This document shows, piece by piece, positions 6,690 through 11,532 of a DNA stretch of 11,532 bases. The DNA lies in assembly GCA_039932395.1 (NCBI GenBank), contig JBDTQB010000128.1, positions 1 through 11,532 on the forward strand, given 5' to 3'. The DNA comes from JAGNNV01 sp039932395. GTDB taxonomy: Bacteria; Acidobacteriota; Vicinamibacteria; Fen-336; JAGNNV01. A program made the translations under genes and the position numbers. Under the pieces are notes generated by a model. The model searched no databases and was not told where the DNA came from. It saw only the letters and a program-made list of their open reading frames with translations. Position 1 is the stretch's first letter; the number at the start of each line of letters is the position of its first letter.

Positions 6690-8357
6690 ATGAAGCCGAT
6701 GACGACGGACGTCTTTAAGCTGTCGGGCAGAATTCAGAACCAACGCGACGACGCGTTCGACTGGTTACGCCGTGGAGCGCTGACTTGGGTGGAGCAGAAG
6801 CTTGCGACGACCTTCCCCCGTGCCATGCCTGCTGACGCGTGGAAGGGCGAAGCCTTTGTGGGTGACCTGCCCGGCCTGAAGCTGGAGGCCGTCGCCCTCC
6901 CGGACTCATGGACCCTGACGCTTGAACACCAAGATGCCCCGACGTTCGGAGACCTGCCGGTACCTGGTCGAACATGGACAACGGACCTTGCCATCCGCAG
7001 CGGGCCAGAGACGACGGTTGGCGTGCGGTTGCGGTGCACGACCCTGTCTCGTGACGAAGATGACGTTCCCCGGACATGCCCACGCATCGTCAAGATGTGG
7101 GCCAAGTCTCAAGAGCTGATGGTCGATACCAAAATTCAGCTTGAGCCGACCCGCATCGAATCCCTCGACGACCTGGAACGGCTTTATCAGCTCGTCATTT
7201 CGTCAACGCGGGTCCTTCCGGTGGTGGTGCTCTCCCAGGCGGACAAGACCGCTCATCGCTGGCCGGTGACCGACTGGGTGCTCGACGAGGCCATGGTGGC
7301 CAAAGCGATCTTCGGCTTCGGCCACTGCTATCTGCTTCCCAGGGATCTGGGGTTTGAGTGGACGCGTCTCGTGGGGCGGCCATGGTCGGTCTTCAATGGA
7401 GCCGTGCGCACCTACCTCCCGCAACTCAATCTCGAAACGCAAAGTCCCTTCGAGCATCCGATGGCGACGGTCGACCGCATCCTTGCGACGACGGTGGGGG
7501 ATCTGACAAAGGAGCCGGCGTTCGCGGCGCAGTTGATCGCCTATGTGAAGCGCGTCTCCACCCGCCGTTTCGTCAAATGGGACGTTCCGTTCGTCACGGA
7601 GGCCCGCTCGATCGCTTCGGAACTTGAACACCAACGAATCAGGGGCCAGATCGACTCGTTGGATCAGGGTCACCAGGGCGAAAAGGGGCGGCTCCGTGAG
7701 GAACTCGAGAGCGTTCTGACCCAGGTTGAGAGCCTGAAGCGGGAGAACGCGCACTGGGTCGAGGAGCTTGAGGCCGCGGAGACAACAAAGGCCCAGATCG
7801 AGCAGGAGAAGGATCGCCTGCGGCAGGAGAATGGGCAGCTAAGGCTGCAACTCGATCTCCTCCGGCGGCGCATCGAGGGTGACGGCGCCGTCGTCGACAC
7901 GGAACTCGTCCTGCCCGAGACGTATGACGAGTTTCCAGAATGGGTTGATACCTATCTCAAGTCGCGTGTCGTCCTACATCCGCGGGCCATTCGGGGCCTC
8001 AGAGAGGCCCAGTTTCACGATCCGTCACTAGTCGCAAAGGCCCTTCTCCTTCTTGCGAATGAATACAGGCAGATGAGGCTTGAAGGAGGGAAGACCCGTT
8101 TTGAAGCGGCGCTGGCCGAGATGGGCCTTTCGTACGATGGTGCGATCACTAAGACGAGGGCGGGCGAGCAGGACGAGGAGTACTTCGTGCGCTGGCCACC
8201 CGTCAACGGCCCGCGCCGCATGCTGGAGATGCACGTGCGAAAAGGCGTCACCAAAGACCAGCGCACGTGCCTCGCGATCTACTTCTTCTGGTCGGAAGAG
8301 GAGACCCAGGTTGTCGTGGGGTGGCTCCCATCGCACCTAAAGAATCGTCAGACGTAG
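6690..8357 (+). CDS. Coiled-coil protein of unrecognised family beside the UvrD-like helicase
   Basis: The product has 555 residues from ATG 6690, chosen over GTG 6663 because GGGGAGG lies just before it. I do not recognise the family. Three parts are visible. The first, about 1-310, is a globular region with conserved-looking segments GFGHCYLLPRDLGFEW and GAVRTYLPQLN followed by an HP. The second, about 311-394, is a long Glu/Arg/Leu/Gln-rich coiled coil. The third, about 400-555, is a C-terminal domain ending IYFFWSEEETQVVVGWLPSH, whose strand pattern recalls RelE-fold ends (weak). There is no signal peptide, membrane segment or Walker motif. It shares a divergent control region with the helicase, which suggests joint function. 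Oligomerisation through the coiled coil is likely. A sensor or adaptor role in a defence system is possible but unsupported by motif. Confidence 0.85.
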   Translation: MKPMTTDVFKLSGRIQNQRDDAFDWLRRGALTWVEQKLATTFPRAMPADAWKGEAFVGDLPGLKLEAVALPDSWTLTLEHQDAPTFGDLPVPGRTWTTDLAIRSGPETTVGVRLRCTTLSRDEDDVPRTCPRIVKMWAKSQELMVDTKIQLEPTRIESLDDLERLYQLVISSTRVLPVVVLSQADKTAHRWPVTDWVLDEAMVAKAIFGFGHCYLLPRDLGFEWTRLVGRPWSVFNGAVRTYLPQLNLETQSPFEHPMATVDRILATTVGDLTKEPAFAAQLIAYVKRVSTRRFVKWDVPFVTEARSIASELEHQRIRGQIDSLDQGHQGEKGRLREELESVLTQVESLKRENAHWVEELEAAETTKAQIEQEKDRLRQENGQLRLQLDLLRRRIEGDGAVVDTELVLPETYDEFPEWVDTYLKSRVVLHPRAIRGLREAQFHDPSLVAKALLLLANEYRQMRLEGGKTRFEAALAEMGLSYDGAITKTRAGEQDEEYFVRWPPVNGPRRMLEMHVRKGVTKDQRTCLAIYFFWSEEETQVVVGWLPSHLKNRQT

Positions 8358-8656
8358 AGAGCGCGTCGGCTGTGCCGGTTCGCGGCGACGTGTCGCGAGC
8401 GCCGAAGAATTGGGGCAAAATTACAATCATCGTACCCAACCGTTGGGTCATACAGAAGCCGCAGATTCACGGGCCGCACCGCACCTCGGCGTCGGGATTG
8501 CTGAGTGGCGAGGGTGATCCAGAGAGCAACCCTTCTTCTCCTCCGCGCCCAGGGGAGCGCAAGTGAAACAAGGCGCGCGCTCGTCACCGCGCGCTCGTCG
8601 CCTCAGCACGCGGCTCTTCGAGTACGTCGATCCGCGACCCAAATCGCTTGTAAGAG
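8358..8656. other. Gene-poor stretch between convergent genes
   Basis: No credible gene is seen in these 299 bp. An ACCCAA-CCG-TTGGGT hairpin at 8434-8448 could end transcription, but no T-run follows on either strand. An 11-bp direct repeat (GCGCGCTCGTC at 8575-8585 and 8589-8599) is probably compositional. Confidence 0.5.
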
Positions 8657-9022
8657 TTAGTTATCGGTTGACTCACCATCGTCCGCCGACCTGGAATCGT
8701 CCTTGGAAGACGTTTCAGCGCTGCCATCATCATCCGCGCCAGAGTCATCCTCGGAAACCGTGTCGCTATTGTCTTCATCGTCCGAGGTGGAATCGTTCTC
8801 GGAAGACGTCTCATCGCTGTCGCCATCGTCCGAGTTGGAATCGTCTCGATGATCGCGACCATAATCGTAGCCTTTGTCGAATACATCCTGATGCGGGCCG
8901 TTGCCGACAGTGATGCCACGGGTAACCCCTTGCACGACATCTCCTAGGAAATCGCCTTTCTTCCCCGCGTCAACGCCTTCCTCGTAGGCTTCATCCTTCT
9001 GGTCTTTCCCGTCTGTCCCCAT
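8657..9022 (-). CDS. Small protein with Gly-rich N-terminus and acidic 16-residue repeat tail
   Basis: The product has 121 residues from ATG 9022, which follows GAGGG at 4 bp; the strong SD supports a real gene. I do not recognise a named family. Residues 1-60 contain two similar segments, AYEEGVDAGKKG (12-23) and VFDKGYDYGRDH (47-58), around a hydrophobic GDFLGDVVQGVTRGITVG, so this half may fold as an internal duplication. Residues 61-121 are Asp/Ser/Glu-rich and made of three full 16-residue repeats plus a 13-residue partial one (DS--DD-----T-SE-). The tail is surely disordered and strongly negative, resembling DNA mimics or solubility tails; either role is speculation. It stands alone, with about 300 bp of empty sequence downstream and about 425 bp upstream. 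Confidence 0.7.
   Translation of the reverse strand: MGTDGKDQKDEAYEEGVDAGKKGDFLGDVVQGVTRGITVGNGPHQDVFDKGYDYGRDHRDDSNSDDGDSDETSSENDSTSDDEDNSDTVSEDDSGADDDGSAETSSKDDSRSADDGESTDN
8660..8842 (-). repeat. 48-bp imperfect tandem repeat, about 3.8 units, inside the acidic-tail gene
   Basis: The unit encodes 16 residues. GGAATCGT, for instance, recurs at 8693, 8789 and 8837, and the diverged unit at 8741 keeps the same period. Every unit is exactly 48 bp, so length changes keep the frame. Confidence 0.85.
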
Positions 9023-9448
9023 TTAACCCTCGCATGTAGGTGAAAAATCCGGTATTGGCTTACTTGGTACTATCGATAAACGTTCCAACATTCTGGGCGC
9101 GCTGACGCCTTCGTTCATGGTAATCGACCTAAGCCTGCGAGGTTGAGGTCGCCGTTTGAGGTCACAATTTGTGATCTCAAAGATCGGCAGGTTGGAGCCC
9201 CGTGCTGACTTCAACTTCGAAGGATTCTGCAACTCACCAATTGACGTCGGCGTTCGGATTTTCGTCGTTCCGGGGACAGCACGACCAATCGGTTAGACGG
9301 TATTTGGTTCTAGAGCCGCGACCATCGCGGCCTCACACGCATGGCTGCGATGGTTCGGAACCAGAGGATCGACCTTGACGCCAACCCCGCCGTAGCGTGC
9401 GACCGGCGTGACGGCCCGTGGGAGGTTGGCGGGCCGAGCGGCAGGTAG
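9023..9448. other. Gene-poor stretch with operator-like sites
   Basis: No credible coding sequence is seen in these 426 bp. It holds the palindrome at 9155-9181 described separately and a GCCGCGA-CCA-TCGCGGC hairpin at 9315-9331. The hairpin lies about 120 bp downstream of the second vapC on the minus strand and has no T-run. The part nearest 9022 must carry the promoter of the acidic-tail gene. Confidence 0.5.
9143..9181. promoter_or_regulatory. 27-bp near-perfect palindrome with an extra direct half-site
   Basis: Arms TTTGAGGTCACAA (9155-9167) and TTGTGATCTCAAA (9169-9181) pair at 12 of 13 positions around a single T at 9168. A further TTGAGGTC lies at 9143-9150, 13 bp before the same sequence at 9156-9163. 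It sits 120-160 bp upstream of the acidic-tail gene start. The symmetry and extra half-site look like a binding site for a dimeric regulator. It could also form a hairpin, but there is almost no loop. Confidence 0.5.
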
Positions 9449-9871
9449 CTATGCGATCGCCGGGATCGGTTCGAACACGACGCCACGCAGAGCGCGAAGT
9501 TCACACATGTCGCGATCCCGAGTCAGCAGCGTGTTTGCTCCGTGAACGATGGCTGTCGCGACGTGGATCGAGTCGACGAGCTTCAGGCGAGTTTCAGCGC
9601 GAATCTCAGCGGCGACACTGAGGATTTCGTTTGAGACATCGGCAACCACGATCGCAGAGTCCGCAAAGAATGCCTCGAACCTTGTTCTTCGGTCAGGATC
9701 CTTTGAACGAATGGGCTGGACCATGCACTTGAGGTAAGCGAGACGAGACGTGAGAAGGGTACCGGTCGGATGCTCGGCTATCGCTCGCAGCCGCTGAAGA
9801 CAGTAGGCGCGAATAGCCGGTGCTCCCTCAACCGCGTAGATGAAGGGATTTGTGTCGAGGTAGAGCCGCAT
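9449..9871 (-). CDS. VapC-like PIN-domain protein with a changed catalytic residue
   Basis: The product has 140 residues of PIN fold. D6 in LYLDTNPFIYAVEG, D100 in LKLVDSIHVATA and D119 in LLTRDRDM are present. The second acidic position is not: in this VapC subgroup the segment usually reads like LTRLECRVxPLR, and here it reads LAYLKCMVQPIR, so the Glu is Lys48 (AAG, one base from GAG). This residue helps hold the catalytic metal, so the ribonuclease is probably weak or dead. The start ATG overlaps the antitoxin stop by one base (TGATG), a normal TA junction. The reading frame is otherwise intact, suggesting recent loss or a retained non-catalytic use such as binding the antitoxin. Confidence 0.85.
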   Translation of the reverse strand: MRLYLDTNPFIYAVEGAPAIRAYCLQRLRAIAEHPTGTLLTSRLAYLKCMVQPIRSKDPDRRTRFEAFFADSAIVVADVSNEILSVAAEIRAETRLKLVDSIHVATAIVHGANTLLTRDRDMCELRALRGVVFEPIPAIA

Positions 9872-10095
9872 CAGCGGCCGTCGGCACGACCCTCTTCGAT
9901 TTCGGCATCAATGTCTTCCTGGCTGCGAGTTCCCGGCGGGAAGCTCGCGATGAGACGAATCAAAGAGGAAACGTCACTCTGCTGCTGCGTCTTCAGCACA
10001 ACCCGAACTTCGACTGACTGAACGTCGGGCGGAAGAGGTGCGTCCAGGCGAACTGAATCGCCTTCGACGTGTGCTGGAAGGGTCAGGGTGTCCAT
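9871..10095 (-). CDS. VapB-like antitoxin of the second pair
   Basis: The product has 74 residues. The N-terminal part, AHVEGDSVRLDAPLPP followed by VEVRVVL, has the strand-turn-strand pattern common in antitoxins with an AbrB-like or related small beta DNA-binding part. The tail RSQEDIDAEIEEGRADGR is a typical toxin-binding end. It precedes the PIN gene with a one-base overlap. The ATG at 10095 has only a weak GAG at 9 bp as a ribosome site. With a probably inactive toxin partner it may survive as a DNA-binding regulator of its own promoter, which would lie within 10096-10244. The TA role follows from context and form; the exact family is uncertain. Confidence 0.78.
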   Translation of the reverse strand: MDTLTLPAHVEGDSVRLDAPLPPDVQSVEVRVVLKTQQQSDVSSLIRLIASFPPGTRSQEDIDAEIEEGRADGR

Positions 10096-10244
10096 GGTGT
10101 TGCTCGGCCTTGGATGTTATCTCGCCTCACCCACCGGCGGGGACGGTGGTACTGGTCTTGAACCCCTACCGGGACGGTGCGGATCTGTCGACCGCGCGGG
10201 ACTTTGCAAAGCTGCGATAGCGTTTGCCGGTGAAAGGAACTGGA

Positions 10245-10632
10245 GTGACACGTGTGACGGCAGCCGTGGTCGCACGTCTCAGCGCCCCGAAGGACGCCTG
10301 GATATCGGTGGCGTCAGCGACTCCGGTGCGAGGCGATCTGGATCTGGCCATCCTCGTCCGTCGAGGAAAGCGTGGTCGCATCCTGAGTCGTTGGACCATC
10401 CACTCCCTCGGCGTTCGTGAGGCAAATCTCTCGGACTTTGACGGCGGCGGACTGCGGCTCTATGCGAATACACGTCCAGTCGCCAGGCTGTAGTCCGACC
10501 GTCGCGCCACAATTCGCCTTTTCGGAGTCAAGGATGGTGCGCGGATTCTCGGCGTCGTCATGCAAGCGCACATTGGAGCAGTCGATGACTGGACTCCCTT
10601 CGACCGATACTGCCCATCGCTTCCCCTGCGGC
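10245..10632 (+). pseudogene. Small gene of unknown function broken by an in-frame TAG and cut at its 3' end
   Basis: GTG 10245 follows AAAGGAA at about 5 bp and is preferred over TTG 10224. The first part has 82 codons, with DAWISVASATPVRGDLDLAI and LSRWTIHSLGVREANLSDFD then DGGGLRLY, ending RPVARL-TAG at 10491-10493. The same frame then continues in protein-like sequence to about 10632: RATIRLFGVKDGARILGVVM and QAHIGAVDDWTPFDRY. From memory, small hypothetical proteins have similar continuous order (GVRE, DGGGL, then an AH..VDDW.PFDRY region), with RQYS where this has RL-stop-S. That suggests a Tyr codon turned to TAG. Sequence beyond 10632 overlaps the minus-strand gene end and looks non-coding. 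The function is unknown. A sequencing error at one base is also possible. Confidence 0.5.
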
Positions 10633-11532
10633 CTAGCGGTTCCGCAAAAACTCCGAACCAAACAGATACAAAGCGGGCAGGCACAGCGCGCATCCCCCGA
10701 GAACCCATGCGTAAGACGCGCGGTCCTTCAGACGCACGACGACTAACAGCCACAGCCCCGCGAGCAAACCAGCCACCGCTGGAACGCTCGCGAGCAGGTC
10801 GAAGGAATGGGTGCGCGCAATGGCTGCCGTACGCTCAGCCGGTCCCGGATGGCCGAGTAGATACAGCACAATCGCAATCGCCCACGGCACTTCCGCGCAC
10901 GCCAGTGCGAGCGGCACAAAAATAAGCCAGCGCCTGGACGTTACCGAAGATACCCGAGCCGCCGGCGATGGAACGGTACCGGCTGAGGTCGTACCCGATG
11001 GAATTCCCGAGTTGATGTAACGCACGCGCCGGATCGCCGGGCCAACGATGTCTGCCAAGGTGATCACCGCCCCGCGATCGTCCAGTTCGGGCAAGCGCGT
11101 GTCATCGCGCTCAAATGGTTCGAGGTAGGCAATGGCGCGCAAGTCGCCGAACTCACCCAACGCGGAGACAGCGTACGACCTGAACTCCGGCATCGCCAGA
11201 AAACCGACCAGCACGGGAAACGCCCGTTCGTCGCGCAATCGTCCGAGAGTGTAGATGGCTGCGCGCGTTACCCGGGGATCACGGCAACGCTCCAACGCTT
11301 CCAACACATCCGTGGCCATTTCCTTGGAATCGATTTCCAGAATGGCGCGGGCCACCACCTCGAGAGGTTCGCGCCGGAGTAGTTTCCTTTGCGCTGCTTG
11401 CTTCGCGTCCGGCCCGAGCAACACGCCGATGCCTTGAGCCGCCATCGATGAGGTCCACGGATCGGTTTCCTGTGCTATCGCCTCTTGAAAAATCGCCAGC
11501 GCCGCCGGGTTCGACGAAGGCTTGCGCTTCAC
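10633..11532 (-). CDS. HEAT-repeat protein with three C-terminal membrane segments (at the window edge)
   Basis: The frame is open from the right edge to TAG at 10633-10635, 299 codons. The first codon in view is GTG at the very edge, so the real start may lie outside and the gene is best treated as 5'-partial. Residues about 10-145 are helical repeats of HEAT type, the clearest being DPRVTRAAIYTLGRLRDERA and FRSYAVSALGEFGDLRAIAY. A Ser/Thr/Pro linker (175-198) leads to three hydrophobic segments at about 202-227, 245-267 and 273-292, ending in FLRNR. This suggests a membrane-anchored scaffold with the repeats in the cytoplasm. No catalytic motif is visible. Its 3' end abuts the broken plus-strand gene, which it may have truncated. 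Confidence 0.75.
   Translation of the reverse strand: MKRKPSSNPAALAIFQEAIAQETDPWTSSMAAQGIGVLLGPDAKQAAQRKLLRREPLEVVARAILEIDSKEMATDVLEALERCRDPRVTRAAIYTLGRLRDERAFPVLVGFLAMPEFRSYAVSALGEFGDLRAIAYLEPFERDDTRLPELDDRGAVITLADIVGPAIRRVRYINSGIPSGTTSAGTVPSPAARVSSVTSRRWLIFVPLALACAEVPWAIAIVLYLLGHPGPAERTAAIARTHSFDLLASVPAVAGLLAGLWLLVVVRLKDRASYAWVLGGCALCLPALYLFGSEFLRNR

Noticed and set aside
8434..8448. ACCCAA-CCG-TTGGGT hairpin as a terminator
   Set aside because: The stem is only 6 bp, 77 bp past the stop, with no T-run on either strand.
8660..8842. Tandem repeat as a possible CRISPR array
   Set aside because: Units are contiguous and in-frame at 48 bp with no unique spacers.
9023..9232. Minus-strand frame of 69 codons
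   Set aside because: It has no family-like content and no supporting SD, and it contains the palindrome in a region that looks regulatory.
10150..10215. tRNA-like GGTTCAAG in reverse complement
   Set aside because: The flanking bases do not form a T-arm stem and no anticodon or acceptor stem fits.
10146..10220. Short plus-strand segment VVLVLNPYRDGADLSTARDF ending at TAG 10218
   Set aside because: It could be the tail of a lost gene upstream of the second vapBC, but 24 codons without start or known family are too little to call.
10314..10661. Minus-strand frame of 115 codons
   Set aside because: It reads moderately protein-like but is antisense to the plus-strand gene with an SD, has no start signal that fits, and overlaps the end of the HEAT-repeat gene. 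It remains the main rival reading there.

Overview
The window is a GC-rich bacterial accessory region. It is crowded with toxin-antitoxin (TA) modules, several of them decaying, around large nucleic-acid enzymes. No rRNA, tRNA, CRISPR array, transposase, integrase or phage structural gene is visible. The host cannot be named: high GC, PIN-domain TA pairs, PF09720-type antitoxins and HEAT-repeat membrane proteins fit many Proteobacteria, Myxococcota, Acidobacteriota or Gemmatimonadota.

Left part (1-2032). The minus strand carries the 5' end of a DEAD/DEAH helicase of the MrfA/YprA type, which runs off the window. A tightly coupled vapBC pair lies directly upstream of it. The helicase start region recurs as an imperfect direct repeat 854 bp away, on the other side of vapBC. 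Beyond that copy lie three damaged TA genes: a HigB-like toxin without its N-terminal third, its antitoxin partner frameshifted at a (GT)n tract, and an orphan antitoxin frameshifted at a (CG)n tract.

Centre (2091-8357). Three intact large genes form the most interesting part. The first is a GHKL (Hsp90/MutL-like) ATPase with a C-terminal PD-(D/E)xK-like nuclease motif, on the plus strand. The second is a UvrD/Rep-type SF1A helicase with an N-terminal RelE/ParE-like domain, on the minus strand. The third is a coiled-coil protein of unrecognised family, divergent from the helicase across a 170-bp spacer. An ATPase-nuclease, a helicase and an uncharacterised coiled-coil partner beside each other suggest a DNA-processing or anti-phage system. 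Membership in one system is inference, because they do not form a single operon.

Right part (8358-11532). A small protein has a very acidic tail built from a 48-bp tandem repeat. It is followed by a gene-poor stretch holding a 27-bp near-perfect palindrome with an extra direct half-site. Next comes a second vapBC-like pair whose toxin has Lys where this PIN subgroup has its catalytic Glu. A plus-strand gene with a good ribosome binding site is interrupted by an in-frame TAG and cut off at its 3' end. Finally a HEAT-repeat protein with three C-terminal membrane segments reaches the right edge.

As a whole this looks like a hotspot where TA modules arrive and erode around a conserved core of helicase and nuclease genes.
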